Shown here: in pieces, positions 10,100-18,954 of the stretch
How the letters are laid out: each line of letters starts with the position of its first letter
How positions within the stretch are numbered: the first letter of the stretch is position 1
Assembly (NCBI GenBank): GCA_022599515.1
Contig: JAHZMC010000044.1
Location: forward strand, 1-33,968
Length of the DNA stretch: 33,968 bases
Source of the DNA: Betaproteobacteria bacterium
GTDB taxonomy: Bacteria > Pseudomonadota > Gammaproteobacteria > Burkholderiales > Methylophilaceae
Reading direction: 5' to 3'
Program-made: the position numbers and the translations under genes
The notes under the pieces: generated by a model
Database searches by the model: none
Seen by the model: only the letters and a program-made list of their open reading frames with translations
Told to the model about the DNA's origin: nothing

Positions 10100-10891
10100 A
10101 TGAATAAATTATTAATCGCAATGGCAGCTTTCACTGCACTTTCGCTGACTGCTACTGCCTATGCTGCTGACCCAGCAACCGTCAATGGCAAGCCTATTAA
10201 ACAATCATGGGTTGATTTCATCATGAAGGATGCTGAAGCACGCGGTCAAAAAGGTGAAGGGCTAAAAAATGCAGTGCTGAACGAACTGATTGGCACTGAG
10301 TTGGCTTATCAAGAAGCAATAAAAAAAGGCTTTGATAAAAAGTCAGACATTAAAATTGCAGCAGAAATCGGTGAGCGCAAATTAGTCACGAATGCTTTTT
10401 TAGCTGACTACATGGAAAAAAATCCTGTTTTAGATGCAGATACTAAAGCAGCCTATGAGCAATATAAAAAAGAGTTGGGTGATAAAGAATATAAAGCGCA
10501 ACATATCTTGGTTAAAACTGAAGCAGAGGCTAATGATGTAATGGCGCAACTGAACAAAGGTGCTGATTTTGCAAAAATTGCAAAAGAAAAATCACTTGAC
10601 CCAGGCTCAAAAGAAAACGGTGGTGACTTAGGTTGGTTCTCACCAGCAGGCATGGTTCCTGAATTTGGTGATGCCGTATCTAAACTTAAAAAAGGGGCGA
10701 CAGTTGCTGCTCCAGTACAAACACAGTTTGGCTGGCACGTTATCAAACTTAACGATAGCCGTGCAACACAAGTGCCAGCTTACGATAAAGCAAAAGACGG
10801 TTTAAAACGTACATTGCAACAACGTAAACTTGAACAATTGATGTTAGGCTTAAAAGAAAAAGCAAAAATCGTTGTCCCAGGTAGCAAATAA
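10100..10891 (+). CDS. Periplasmic PpiC/parvulin-type peptidyl-prolyl cis-trans isomerase
   Basis: This 263-residue exported foldase-type protein has a signal peptide (residues 1-22, cleavage after AYA). A helical SurA-N-like chaperone region spans about 25-110. A parvulin domain spans about 130-225 (KAQHILVKTEAEA, GSKENGGDLGWFSPAGMVPEF, QFGWHVIKL). It would act in the periplasm on outer-membrane or secreted proteins. It has a single PPIase domain, unlike SurA with two, and resembles the short PpiC/CBF2-type proteins common in betaproteobacteria. A strong AAGGAAG ribosome-binding site precedes the ATG. An intrinsic terminator follows, closing the yciB cluster. Confidence 0.92.
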   Translation: MNKLLIAMAAFTALSLTATAYAADPATVNGKPIKQSWVDFIMKDAEARGQKGEGLKNAVLNELIGTELAYQEAIKKGFDKKSDIKIAAEIGERKLVTNAFLADYMEKNPVLDADTKAAYEQYKKELGDKEYKAQHILVKTEAEANDVMAQLNKGADFAKIAKEKSLDPGSKENGGDLGWFSPAGMVPEFGDAVSKLKKGATVAAPVQTQFGWHVIKLNDSRATQVPAYDKAKDGLKRTLQQRKLEQLMLGLKEKAKIVVPGSK

Positions 10892-10910
10892 TTTACGTGC
10901 TTAACTCAAT

Positions 10911-10940
10911 AAAAAAAGCTTGCTCTTGCAAGCTTTTTTT
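10911..10940 (+). terminator. Intrinsic terminator after the parvulin gene
   Basis: AAAAAAAGCTTGC pairs perfectly with GCAAGCTTTTTTT around a 4-nt TCTT loop, ending in a seven-T run. Because the left arm is A-rich, it could work on both strands. It lies 19 bp after the stop codon. Confidence 0.9.
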
Positions 10941-10965
10941 GCGGCTAGGATTTATAACTAGAACA

Positions 10966-10994
10966 CTGACATTATTTAAAAAATTATGTAATAA
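10966..10994 (+). promoter_or_regulatory. Candidate sigma70 promoter for feoAB
   Basis: CTGACA (10966-10971, five of six matches to TTGACA) is separated by 17 nt from TAATAA (10989-10994), a poor -10 hexamer. A Fur-type operator overlaps the -10 end, which is the expected layout for iron repression. The call rests mainly on spacing and position. Confidence 0.4.
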
Positions 10995-11011
10995 TAAGAA
11001 CCATTCTTATT
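10993..11011. promoter_or_regulatory. Fur box upstream of feoA
   Basis: The 19-bp sequence AATAAGAACCATTCTTATT is a perfect 8-bp palindrome around a 3-bp centre. It matches the family operator pattern (AATGAGAATNATTCTCATT) at most positions. It lies 20 bp before the feoA start codon, over the likely -10 region. It therefore predicts iron-dependent repression of feoAB by Fur. Confidence 0.8.
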
Positions 11012-11030
11012 CTCAACCATCCAACTAGTC

Positions 11031-11264
11031 ATGCGTTTGCTAAACAACTTACAGTCTGGTGCTTTTGCTACGATAAGTGGCATTGACGCTATCAATGTTG
11101 ATCAACCATTAATGCAGCGTTTAATTGCTTTAGGGTTTCGTGTCGGCAAGCAAATCCAAGTGATGCGTAAGGCTAATTTCAATGGCCCGCTGCACGTTAG
11201 AATTGGTTCAACCGATATTATATTGAGAGAGTCTGAAGCAAAGCTGATTCAAGTGACTGAGTAG
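11031..11264 (+). CDS. feoA: Ferrous iron transport accessory protein FeoA
   Basis: This 77-residue SH3-like beta-barrel protein is the small cytosolic partner of FeoB. Typical features are the turn RLIALGFRVGKQIQVMRKANF at about residues 32-52 and the conserved end GSTDIILRESEAKLIQV. FeoA is needed for full FeoB ferrous iron uptake, probably by interacting with it, though its mechanism is not settled. It lies directly behind a Fur box and 87 bp before feoB in the same orientation, so co-transcription and iron repression are likely. No feoC follows feoB, which is common outside the gammaproteobacteria. Confidence 0.93.
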   Translation: MRLLNNLQSGAFATISGIDAINVDQPLMQRLIALGFRVGKQIQVMRKANFNGPLHVRIGSTDIILRESEAKLIQVTE

Positions 11265-11351
11265 GTATGGTAGCGCCCACATTTAATCAGTAAAAGCAAT
11301 AAACGCCACCCAATAACATCATTTAACAAGACACTTAATAGATACTCAACA

Positions 11352-13142
11352 ATGAAAAGAATCGCCTTGCTTGGCATGCCAAATACTGGCAAATCCACTT
11401 TATTCAATCGCCTTTCTGGAGCCTCGGCTCGTGTAGGCAATTGGCCTGGCATCACTGTCGATTTAATGAGCGCCAAAATTTTAGCGGGCAGCCATATTGC
11501 CGAACTAATTGATTTACCTGGTCTTTATGACTTACATGGATTCTCTGATGATGAGCAAGTGGTTCGTCATTTTTTAAGTAATAACGAAGTTGATTTAGTT
11601 TGCATCGTGCTCAATTCTACTCAAATTGATCGTCAGCTATCACTTGCATTGCAAATTCGCAACTTGGGTATTCCTGCTATTTTATTGCTCAATATGCAAG
11701 ATGAAGCGAAGCGTGCGGGCATCACGATTGATGCTGCCGCAATGGCAGCGCATATCAATATGCCAACATTACAATTAAGTGCTAAATATGGCGACGGCTG
11801 CCCTTCACTGCTGCAAAAAATGGCAGAAGTGATTAATCAAAATACGCCAAAGATGAATGCCGATGAGGTTGCAAAGCGTTTAGAAGCAGATAATCAAATT
11901 GAATTGGAAATGCAAGCGATTGTTAATAATACCGTGCAAATTCCAACAACACTGAATAACAAAACGACCGACAATATCGACAAAGTATTGCTACATCCGT
12001 GGTTTGGTCTACCCATTTTTATCATCTCGATATTTTTTCTTTTCCAGTTTATTTTTACTGTTGGCGCACCACTGCAAGATGCAATGGCTTGGTTGTTCGA
12101 TCAAACGCGAACCGTCATTCTTGACCCGCTATTATCAACAGCACCTACTTGGCTAAACGGTTTATTATTAGACGGCATCTTCAACGGTGTCAGCACAGTC
12201 GCGGCTTTTGTACCGATTATTATTTTATTTTTCTTAGTGATGAGCATGGTCGAAGACAGTGGCTATCTATCCCGAGCCGCTTTTTTAATGGATGCTTTTA
12301 TGGCAAAACTTGGCTTAGATGGCCGTGGTTTTGTCATGGTGTTAATGGGTTTTGGTTGTAACGTACCTGCACTAATGGGCACACGCGTCATGCGCTCTAG
12401 AGGCATGCGTTTACTGACCATGCTGACTATTCCATTGTCTTTATGTTCTGCACGCTTACAAATTTTTATTTTCATGATTGCGGTGTTGTTTAAACCTAGC
12501 CAAGCAGCGTGGGTCATGCTTTCTCTCTACATGATGAGTTTATTCACCATCTTTATTACCGCGCTTATCTTTAAAGGCCGCTTTGTCAGCAACGAGCCTT
12601 TTATTTTAGAGCTCCCTCCGTATCGCTTTCCAACCGCCCATCAAATTTGGGCGAGAGGCTGGCAAGAAGTTAGGCACTTTTTAATCCGCGCCTCTAAATT
12701 CATTATCTTTGGTGTGGTCATGGTTTGGCTATTAACTAACTTTCCAAGCAATGTCCCCTCCGCAAGCGTTGATACTTATGCAGGTCAAATTGGCACTTTA
12801 TTTGCACCAATACTAGATCCAATTGGCATTGATACTCACCTTGCGATTGCCCTTATTTTTGGTTTTGTTGCTAAAGAAATCGTTGTTGGCTCGCTGGCGG
12901 TTATTTACGGCTTACAAGGCGATGCCTTGATTAGCCAAATGGCACAAAACCTCGATTGGGTACAAGGCATGAGTTTTATGTTGTTTAGCTTAATTTATAC
13001 GCCTTGTCTTTCTACAATTGCTACCCTTAAAACTGAATCCAAAAGCAGTGCTTTTATGTGGCTATCCATTGCTTGGTCATTAGGGCTGGCTTGGTTAGTC
13101 AGCCTTATCTTTTATCAAGGCGCAAGAGCGCTAGGCTTTTAA
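11352..13142 (+). CDS. feoB: Ferrous iron transporter FeoB (short form)
   Basis: FeoB is an inner-membrane Fe(II) transporter with an N-terminal G domain. G1 is GMPNTGKS (8-15), the switch region is GNWPGIT (29-35), G3 is DLPG (54-57), G4 is NMQD (114-117) and G5 is SAK (143-145). A helical guanine-dissociation-like domain follows, then a membrane part from about residue 215 with two Gate repeats (GFGCNVPALMGTR and the region around FVAKEIVVGSL). The expected cysteine-containing GFGCN motif is present. At 596 residues it is clearly shorter than E. coli FeoB (about 773), mainly from compact loops and a short C-terminus, and the helical core appears complete. No clear Shine-Dalgarno sequence precedes the ATG. 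Confidence 0.94.
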   Translation: MKRIALLGMPNTGKSTLFNRLSGASARVGNWPGITVDLMSAKILAGSHIAELIDLPGLYDLHGFSDDEQVVRHFLSNNEVDLVCIVLNSTQIDRQLSLALQIRNLGIPAILLLNMQDEAKRAGITIDAAAMAAHINMPTLQLSAKYGDGCPSLLQKMAEVINQNTPKMNADEVAKRLEADNQIELEMQAIVNNTVQIPTTLNNKTTDNIDKVLLHPWFGLPIFIISIFFLFQFIFTVGAPLQDAMAWLFDQTRTVILDPLLSTAPTWLNGLLLDGIFNGVSTVAAFVPIIILFFLVMSMVEDSGYLSRAAFLMDAFMAKLGLDGRGFVMVLMGFGCNVPALMGTRVMRSRGMRLLTMLTIPLSLCSARLQIFIFMIAVLFKPSQAAWVMLSLYMMSLFTIFITALIFKGRFVSNEPFILELPPYRFPTAHQIWARGWQEVRHFLIRASKFIIFGVVMVWLLTNFPSNVPSASVDTYAGQIGTLFAPILDPIGIDTHLAIALIFGFVAKEIVVGSLAVIYGLQGDALISQMAQNLDWVQGMSFMLFSLIYTPCLSTIATLKTESKSSAFMWLSIAWSLGLAWLVSLIFYQGARALGF

Positions 13143-13154
13143 ACGGCAGCCAAA

Positions 13155-13174
13155 CAAGCGCTATTTAGCGCTTG
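13155..13174. terminator. Short hairpin after feoB
   Basis: CAAGCGCT and AGCGCTTG form a perfect 8-bp stem around a 4-nt ATTT loop, 12 bp past the feoB stop. No T-run follows, so it may be a weak terminator or a 3'-end stabiliser. Confidence 0.4.
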
Positions 13175-13266
13175 CCTTCCATGCAAATAAACACAAGAGC
13201 TTACTGCGCGCTTTAGATTTGTTATGATAGTGAGCCAATCACAACAAGGCACAACACTTTAAAGCA

Positions 13267-13869
13267 ATGGAAATATTTAAAGCTTCTTCAATACTCTTCA
13301 TTCTGTTAAATCCCTTTTTGATGAGCGTTTACCTCATTCAATTAATCAGAGATCTCTCTTTTAATGAATTTAACAAAGTCATTGTCAGAGCGCATGTCAT
13401 TAGCTTTATCGCTTTTGTTATTTTTGCCATTGCGGGTGAAAGCATCTTTGAAGACATTTTTAAAGTACGCTTTGCTTCCTTTCTCATATTTGGTGGCATC
13501 GTCTTTTTAATGATCGGCATCAAAGCTGTTTTTTCAGGTCAAATTACCCTACTGGAAACACGAGGTGATCCAGAACATATTGCCGGCGCTATCGCCATGC
13601 CTTTTATGATTGCGCCAGGCACGTTAAGCGCCAGCGTATTAATCGGTTCATCTCTCCCAAAAAATGAAGCGATTTTAGCGATTACAATTGCCGTTTTCGG
13701 TTCGTTAATCTCATTGATTTTATTCAAGTTTATTCACGACCCATTAAAAAAGAGTAATGAACGATTACTCAACCGCTACGTAGAGATATTCGGCAGAGTG
13801 GTCGCCGTATTTACAGGCACTTATGCCATCGAAATGATTGCAAATGGTGTGCGGCTATTAGCACAATAA
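13267..13869 (+). CDS. MarC family integral membrane protein
   Basis: This 200-residue protein has about six hydrophobic helices and the MarC/UPF0056 layout: two triplets of helices joined by a loop around residues 95-105 (TLLETRGDPEHIAGAIAMPF), then PGTLSASVLIG. The family was once thought to be involved in multiple antibiotic resistance, but that was not supported and the transport function remains unknown. The protein is about the usual length. It stands alone between feoB and purL with upstream gaps of 124 and 117 bp, so it is probably transcribed independently. No clear ribosome-binding site is visible. The assignment is to the family only. Confidence 0.8.
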   Translation: MEIFKASSILFILLNPFLMSVYLIQLIRDLSFNEFNKVIVRAHVISFIAFVIFAIAGESIFEDIFKVRFASFLIFGGIVFLMIGIKAVFSGQITLLETRGDPEHIAGAIAMPFMIAPGTLSASVLIGSSLPKNEAILAITIAVFGSLISLILFKFIHDPLKKSNERLLNRYVEIFGRVVAVFTGTYAIEMIANGVRLLAQ

Positions 13870-13940
13870 AATAACGTCAACATCAGCGATAGCCGCTCCA
13901 TTAAAGAAAATAATTTTTTGATGAGCTGATAGCTGCTTTC

Positions 13941-13949
13941 TGCTAAAAT
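13941..13949 (+). promoter_or_regulatory. Candidate extended -10 promoter upstream of purL
   Basis: TGCTAAAAT is an extended -10 type sequence 38 bp before the purL ATG. A TTGATG at 13918-13923 is 20 bp upstream of the hexamer, which is longer than ideal, so the call leans on the extended -10. Confidence 0.3.
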
Positions 13950-13986
13950 AATGGATTGAAATTTAATTAAGTTTCCAACGCCTTCA

Positions 13987-16900
13987 ATGTCAAATCAAAC
14001 GCACTTTTTAAGCCTTCGCGGCGCCCCCGCTCTTTCACAATTTCGTTTAGATAAACTTTATGCTTCGCTTAAAGAAAGCGCACCGAGTATTCAGCATATT
14101 TATGCTGAATTAATGCATTTTGCATTTAGCGAAAACGCATTAAATGCAACTGAACAAAATACATTAGCGCAAATTTTAAGTTATGGCCCAAGCGGAAAAG
14201 TAGAAGCGCCAGCAGGCGAATTATTGTTAACGATTCCGCGTATTGGCACGATTTCACCTTGGGCGTCACGTGCAACCGATATTGCGAATAACTGTGGCTT
14301 AACCAGCTTATTACGCTTAGAACGTGGCGTGGCTTATTATGTAACGACACACAATGGCGAGCCATTAAATGCGAGTGAAAAAGTTGCATTGATCGCTGCT
14401 ATTCATGATCGCATGACAGAAACGGTGTTGCCTGCATTAGCCGATGCAGAAAAGCTTTACCATCACGCAGGCCCTAAACCACTAAACACCATCGATATTT
14501 TACAAGGCGGTAAGGTCGCACTAGAAGCCGCTAATAATGATATGGGCTTGGCACTTTCACCTGATGAAGTTGAGTATTTGGTTGAAAACTATATCAAAAT
14601 GAAGCGCAACCCAACTGATGTAGAACTCATGATGTTTGCGCAAGCCAACTCTGAGCATTGTCGCCATAAAATATTTAATGCTGATTGGGTGATTGATGGC
14701 GTGCAGCAAGATATTTCGCTATTTGGCATGATACGCAATACCCACAAACTTAACCCAGGTCACACAGTCGTTGCTTACTCTGATAACTCGTCTATTGTAG
14801 CAGGACAAAAAACCAAACGCTTTTACCCGAGCCAAGATAATAGTTACCAATTTGTCGAAGACAATATGCACTACTTAATGAAAGTAGAAACGCATAACCA
14901 TCCAACAGCCATATCACCTTTTGCTGGCGCAGCCACTGGTGCGGGCGGTGAAATTCGTGATGAAGGTGCAACGGGCATTGGCTCTAAACCAAAAGCAGGA
15001 TTAACTGGCTTTTCCGTATCCAATCTGAACTTGCCAAACTTGCCACAACCTTGGGAAAAAGCCTATGGCAAACCAAGCCGCATCGCTAGTCCGCTGCAAA
15101 TTATGATCGATGGACCATTAGGCGGCGCGGCTTACAACAACGAATTTGGTCGCCCCAATATTGCTGGTTATTTCCGTACTTTTGAATTAGATGTGCCTGA
15201 CAGTAAAGGCAAACCAGAAGTCCGTGGTTACCATAAACCAATCATGTTGGCAGGTGGCGTTGGTAATATTTCAGATAGCCATTCATTTAAAAGCAAAATT
15301 CCAGCAGGCGCTGCATTGATTCAACTTGGCGGCCCAGCGATGTTGATTGGCTTAGGTGGTGGCGCGGCATCTAGTATGGATACGGGCGCGAATACTGAGA
15401 ATTTAGATTTTGATTCAGTGCAACGCGGCAATCCAGAGTTGCAACGTCGTGCGCAAGAAGTGATTGACCGCTGTTGGCAAATGGGTGACAACAATCCAAT
15501 TGTCAGCATTCATGATGTCGGCGCTGGTGGTATTTCTAACGCCTTCCCTGAATTAGTCAATGATGCTGAAGTCGGTGCAATATTTCAGCTCCGTGATGTA
15601 CATAACGAAGAACCTGGCATGAGCCCACGCGAGCTGTGGAGCAATGAAGCGCAAGAACGTTATGTATTAGCCGTTGCTCAAGAAGATTTGCCCTTATTTG
15701 AATCACTATGCGAACGCGAGCGTTGCCCGTTTGCGGTAGTTGGTGTGGCGACAGAAGAACGTCATTTAACGGTAGAAGATAGCCACTTTGATAATAAGCC
15801 TGTTGATATGGATTTATCTGTCCTCTTAGGCAAACCGCCTAAAATGACGCGTGATGTTAGCAGTATTAGCAAAAAATTAGCCTCGTTTGATACGAGTAAC
15901 ATTGATTTAAAAGAAGCAGCAGCTCGCGTTTTACATTTACCTGGTGTAGCAGATAAAACCTTCCTTATCACCATTGGCGACCGCAGTGTGACTGGTTTAA
16001 TTGCACGAGATCAAATGGTTGGCCCATGGCAAGTGCCAGTGGCTGATGTGGCGGTTACCACGGCAGGATTTGAAACCAACGCAGGTGAAGCTTTTGCCAT
16101 TGGCGAACGCGCACCATTAGCCTTAATCGACGCGCCAGCTTCTGGTCGTATGGCGATTGGTGAGGCGATTACTAATATTGCGGCTAGCTTAATTAGCGAC
16201 ATTGGCAATTTAAAATTATCGGCTAACTGGATGGCGCCTGCAGGACATGAGGGCGAAGATGCCGCTTTATTTAGTACGGTAAAAGCAGTCGGCATGGAAT
16301 TGTGCCCTGCGCTTGGCATTAGCATTCCTGTTGGTAAAGATTCAATGAGCATGAAAACAGTGTGGGAAGATGAAGGCAATAAAAAAGCCGTCACCTCACC
16401 GATTTCTCTAGTCGTGACGGCTTTTGCAAACACCAGCGATGCACGTAAAACATTAACGCCACAACTAAGAACAGACTTAGCTGAAACTGAATTAATCTTA
16501 ATTGATCTTGGCAATGGTAAAAACCGCATGGGCGGCTCAGCATTAGCGCAAGTGTATGGTCAAATCGGTGATACTGCGCCTGATGTCGACAACCCTGCGC
16601 AATTAAAAGCTTTCTTTAGTCAAATTCAAGCTTTGAATAGCGATGGCAAATTATTGGCCTACCATGACCGTAGTGATGGCGGCTTATTTGCCACCTTAGC
16701 TGAAATGGCGTTTGCTGGGCATTGTGGCTTACAGGCTGACATAAGTGCGTTGCAAGGCGATATGATTAGTGCATTATTTAATGAAGAATTAGGTGCTGTA
16801 ATTCAAGTCCGCAGCAGCGAAGTTGAATCCATTTTGTCTCAGTTAAATAGCACACTCGGCAATTGTGTTTATCGCATTGCTAGCGTTACCAATAACAATG

Positions 16901-17898
16901 AAATTATGATTAGCAAAGGTGATATTACCTTTACAGATACACGCATTAATTTACATCGCATGTGGTCCGCAACCACGTTCCATATGCAAAGCTTGCGCGA
17001 CAATCCAGTTTGCGCAAAGCAAGAATATGACCGTATCTTAAATGATGCTGATATTGGCATACAGCCGCATCTTACTTTTAATCTCAATGAAAATATTGCA
17101 TCGCCTTATATCAACAAAGGCGCTCGACCGAATATGGCGATTTTGCGTGAGCAAGGCGTCAATGGCCAAACGGAGATGGCCGCGGCTTTTGACCGAGCAG
17201 GCTTTAATAGCGTCGACGTTCACATGAGCGATGTTATTTCTGGCAAGGTATCATTACAAGATTTTGCTGGCTTAGTGGCTTGCGGTGGATTCTCATATGG
17301 CGATGTGCTTGGTGCTGGTGAAGGTTGGGCAAAGTCAATTCTATTCAACACTCGCGCAAGAGAAGAATTTAGCGCCTTCTTTAACCGTAACGATTCATTT
17401 GCGCTCGGCGTTTGCAATGGTTGTCAAATGATGAGTAACTTGCATAGCATTATTCCTGGCGCTGATCATTGGCCGCATTTTGTGCGTAACAAATCAGAGC
17501 AGTTTGAAGCACGCTTTGCCATGGTCGAGGTTTTAGAGTCTCCTTCGCTGTTCTTTAATGGCATGGCTGGAAGCCGCATGCCAATTGCAATTGCACATGG
17601 TGAAGGTTTTACTGAATTTTCTGACGAATCTGCTGTCAATGCTACACTGGCAAACAAATTAGCAACGGTGCGCTATGTTGATCACACGTCAACGGCAACT
17701 GAGATGTATCCGTTTAACCCAAATGGATCGCCGCAAGGCTTGACGGGATTTACCACGACAGATGGGCGTTTTAGTATTATGATGCCTCATCCAGAACGGG
17801 TATTTAGAGCAGTACAGCATTCATGGCATCCTGATGAATGGCAAGAAGATGGACCTTGGATGCGGATGTTCCGCAATGCAAGGCATTTTGTTGGTTAG
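13987..17898 (+). CDS. purL: Phosphoribosylformylglycinamidine synthase PurL (large type)
   Basis: PurL carries out the fourth step of purine synthesis, converting FGAR plus glutamine and ATP to FGAM in the cytosol. At 1303 residues it is the large single-chain type of beta- and gammaproteobacteria. In order come an N-terminal PurS-like region, a linker with the conserved [18 protein letters not shown], two AIRS-type ATP-binding halves (for example [13 protein letters not shown] and [11 protein letters not shown], then DGGL around residue 898), and a C-terminal class I glutaminase. In the glutaminase the nucleophile C1143 sits in GVCNGCQMM, and H1268/E1270 in PHPERV complete the triad. The first ATG lies about 90 bp downstream of marC's end region. 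It is not obviously in an operon. Confidence 0.98.
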   Translation: MSNQTHFLSLRGAPALSQFRLDKLYASLKESAPSIQHIYAELMHFAFSENALNATEQNTLAQILSYGPSGKVEAPAGELLLTIPRIGTISPWASRATDIANNCGLTSLLRLERGVAYYVTTHNGEPLNASEKVALIAAIHDRMTETVLPALADAEKLYHHAGPKPLNTIDILQGGKVALEAANNDMGLALSPDEVEYLVENYIKMKRNPTDVELMMFAQANSEHCRHKIFNADWVIDGVQQDISLFGMIRNTHKLNPGHTVVAYSDNSSIVAGQKTKRFYPSQDNSYQFVEDNMHYLMKVETHNHPTAISPFAGAATGAGGEIRDEGATGIGSKPKAGLTGFSVSNLNLPNLPQPWEKAYGKPSRIASPLQIMIDGPLGGAAYNNEFGRPNIAGYFRTFELDVPDSKGKPEVRGYHKPIMLAGGVGNISDSHSFKSKIPAGAALIQLGGPAMLIGLGGGAASSMDTGANTENLDFDSVQRGNPELQRRAQEVIDRCWQMGDNNPIVSIHDVGAGGISNAFPELVNDAEVGAIFQLRDVHNEEPGMSPRELWSNEAQERYVLAVAQEDLPLFESLCERERCPFAVVGVATEERHLTVEDSHFDNKPVDMDLSVLLGKPPKMTRDVSSISKKLASFDTSNIDLKEAAARVLHLPGVADKTFLITIGDRSVTGLIARDQMVGPWQVPVADVAVTTAGFETNAGEAFAIGERAPLALIDAPASGRMAIGEAITNIAASLISDIGNLKLSANWMAPAGHEGEDAALFSTVKAVGMELCPALGISIPVGKDSMSMKTVWEDEGNKKAVTSPISLVVTAFANTSDARKTLTPQLRTDLAETELILIDLGNGKNRMGGSALAQVYGQIGDTAPDVDNPAQLKAFFSQIQALNSDGKLLAYHDRSDGGLFATLAEMAFAGHCGLQADISALQGDMISALFNEELGAVIQVRSSEVESILSQLNSTLGNCVYRIASVTNNNEIMISKGDITFTDTRINLHRMWSATTFHMQSLRDNPVCAKQEYDRILNDADIGIQPHLTFNLNENIASPYINKGARPNMAILREQGVNGQTEMAAAFDRAGFNSVDVHMSDVISGKVSLQDFAGLVACGGFSYGDVLGAGEGWAKSILFNTRAREEFSAFFNRNDSFALGVCNGCQMMSNLHSIIPGADHWPHFVRNKSEQFEARFAMVEVLESPSLFFNGMAGSRMPIAIAHGEGFTEFSDESAVNATLANKLATVRYVDHTSTATEMYPFNPNGSPQGLTGFTTTDGRFSIMMPHPERVFRAVQHSWHPDEWQEDGPWMRMFRNARHFVG

Positions 17899-17931
17899 TA
17901 TTTTTTGTAAATCAACGCACTAGTAAGATAG

Positions 17932-17953
17932 CGCTTTATAAAAAAGCGTTTTG
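17932..17953 (+). terminator. Weak terminator-like hairpin after purL
   Basis: CGCTTT and AAAGCG form a 6-bp stem followed by TTTTG, 33 bp past the purL stop. The stem is short and AT-rich, so termination would be inefficient. Confidence 0.4.
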
Positions 17954-17999
17954 TAAAATAGTATTTTTATAATAATTATTTAGCTTGGAGAATGACAAT

Positions 18000-18482
18000 A
18001 TGCAATGGATTAAAACAGTTTTACTAGCAATGGCTTTATGCTTATCTTTTAACGCTGCAGCAATGACGGATGATGACGAAGCCATCTGGAGAGAAGCTTT
18101 AATACAAGGCCAACTCAAAACTGTTCAACAGTATGTCAATGCTGACGCTAAAGTAGTCAATGAAAAGATATTTGGCTGGAGTCCATTGCAGATGGCAGCG
18201 AATACCAATCAATTAGAAGTGGTTAAATATCTGATTAGCAAAGGTGCTGAGTTAGACTATATGCAACCAAATGCACAGCACACTGCTTTTCATTTAGCTG
18301 CATTTAATAGAATGACTGATATGTTAACGCTGTTAGCAAAGAGTGGTGCTGACGTGAATATCAAATTAAGAAATGACTTGTCTTTAATCCAGTTTTTCCG
18401 TGATGAAGGTGATGAAAAAATGATTACTTTCCTAAAAACATTAGGTGTTAAAGATGATGGTTGTAAAGGCGAATACTGCTAA
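18000..18482 (+). CDS. Small exported ankyrin-repeat protein
   Basis: The protein has 160 residues from the ATG at 18000. A GGAG Shine-Dalgarno sequence lies 9 nt upstream and a signal peptide follows directly (MQWIKTVLLAMALCLSFNAAA). A TTG five codons earlier (17985) is in frame but overlaps the ribosome-binding site and is unlikely to be used. After the signal, about three ankyrin-type helical repeats are recognisable: GWSPLQMAANTNQLEVVKYLISKGAELDY, HTAFHLAAFNRMTDMLTLLAKSGADVNI and a degenerate third ending MITFLKTLGV. The C-terminus has two cysteines (CKGEYC), possibly a disulfide in the periplasm. Ankyrin repeats bind proteins; the partner is unknown. It lies 85 bp upstream of a periplasmic cytochrome/flavoprotein pair, which may be relevant. 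Confidence 0.75.
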   Translation: MQWIKTVLLAMALCLSFNAAAMTDDDEAIWREALIQGQLKTVQQYVNADAKVVNEKIFGWSPLQMAANTNQLEVVKYLISKGAELDYMQPNAQHTAFHLAAFNRMTDMLTLLAKSGADVNIKLRNDLSLIQFFRDEGDEKMITFLKTLGVKDDGCKGEYC

Positions 18483-18530
18483 TTAACAAGGTGTTTGCAG
18501 TCACATACAAATCACCTATTTATGGTTAGA

Positions 18531-18569
18531 ATGGTGTTTTAATCGAAAAAATCAAGGTTAAAACACCAT
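18531..18569 (+). promoter_or_regulatory. Perfect 12-bp inverted repeat embracing the ribosome-binding site and start of the cytochrome c gene
   Basis: ATGGTGTTTTAA (18531-18542) and TTAAAACACCAT (18558-18569) are perfect complements around a 15-nt spacer. The right arm includes the first two bases of the ATG start. The spacer ends CAAGG, a plausible Shine-Dalgarno sequence 10 nt before the start. In RNA the start codon would be in the stem and the SD in the loop, and in DNA it would be a large operator. Both readings are inference. Confidence 0.6.
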
Positions 18570-18954
18570 GCTCCGCATAACAATCAATTCTGTTTTATCT
18601 AGTCTTGTCGGCTGTACAGCTTTATTCTTAAATTGCTCTATCGCCCACTCAGCTGAAACATTAACCACAGCAGAGATTCATACCCGCACGTTGGCTGCTT
18701 CGTGTGCCGCCTGTCATGGCACAAATGGTAATAGTCACAGCACCACACCAGTACTTGCTAATTTAGATGCAACGCACTTTATTGCCCAAATGCAAGCATT
18801 CAAAAACAATAGTCGTTCAAGCACCGTGATGCACCATCATGCAGCGGGGCTCAATAACAATGAAATTGAACAGCTAGCCCATTATTTTTCTCAGCAAAAA
18901 CGCATAACAAGTCCTGCATTACAACCCCAAGTGCTGGAGACGATTCATGAGTAA
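18568..18954 (+). CDS. Periplasmic monoheme class I cytochrome c
   Basis: This 128-residue exported protein has a signal peptide (about residues 1-29, ending AHSA) and a single heme c site CAACH at residues 46-50. The second axial ligand is probably M88 in STVMHHHAAGLNNNEIEQLAHYF, the usual C-terminal helix of this cytochrome class. Because it overlaps the next gene, an FCSD-type flavoprotein, by 8 nt, it is probably that protein's electron acceptor subunit, comparable to FccA or SoxE. The A. vinosum cytochrome subunit has two hemes, whereas this one has only one. The start lies in an inverted repeat. The C-terminal tail after residue 112 has no recognisable motif. Confidence 0.85.
   Translation: MLRITINSVLSSLVGCTALFLNCSIAHSAETLTTAEIHTRTLAASCAACHGTNGNSHSTTPVLANLDATHFIAQMQAFKNNSRSSTVMHHHAAGLNNNEIEQLAHYFSQQKRITSPALQPQVLETIHE

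Noticed and set aside
13870..13986. Purine riboswitch or PurR site before purL
   Set aside because: I see no purine aptamer core or PurR-type palindrome in the 117-bp leader, only a possible extended -10.
16011..16529. A 172-codon minus-strand frame opposite purL
   Set aside because: It is an antisense shadow. The purL frame is fully conserved across this region.
17985..17999. Upstream TTG start for the small ankyrin protein
   Set aside because: This TTG overlaps the GGAG ribosome-binding site of the ATG at 18000, and the ATG gives a cleaner signal peptide.
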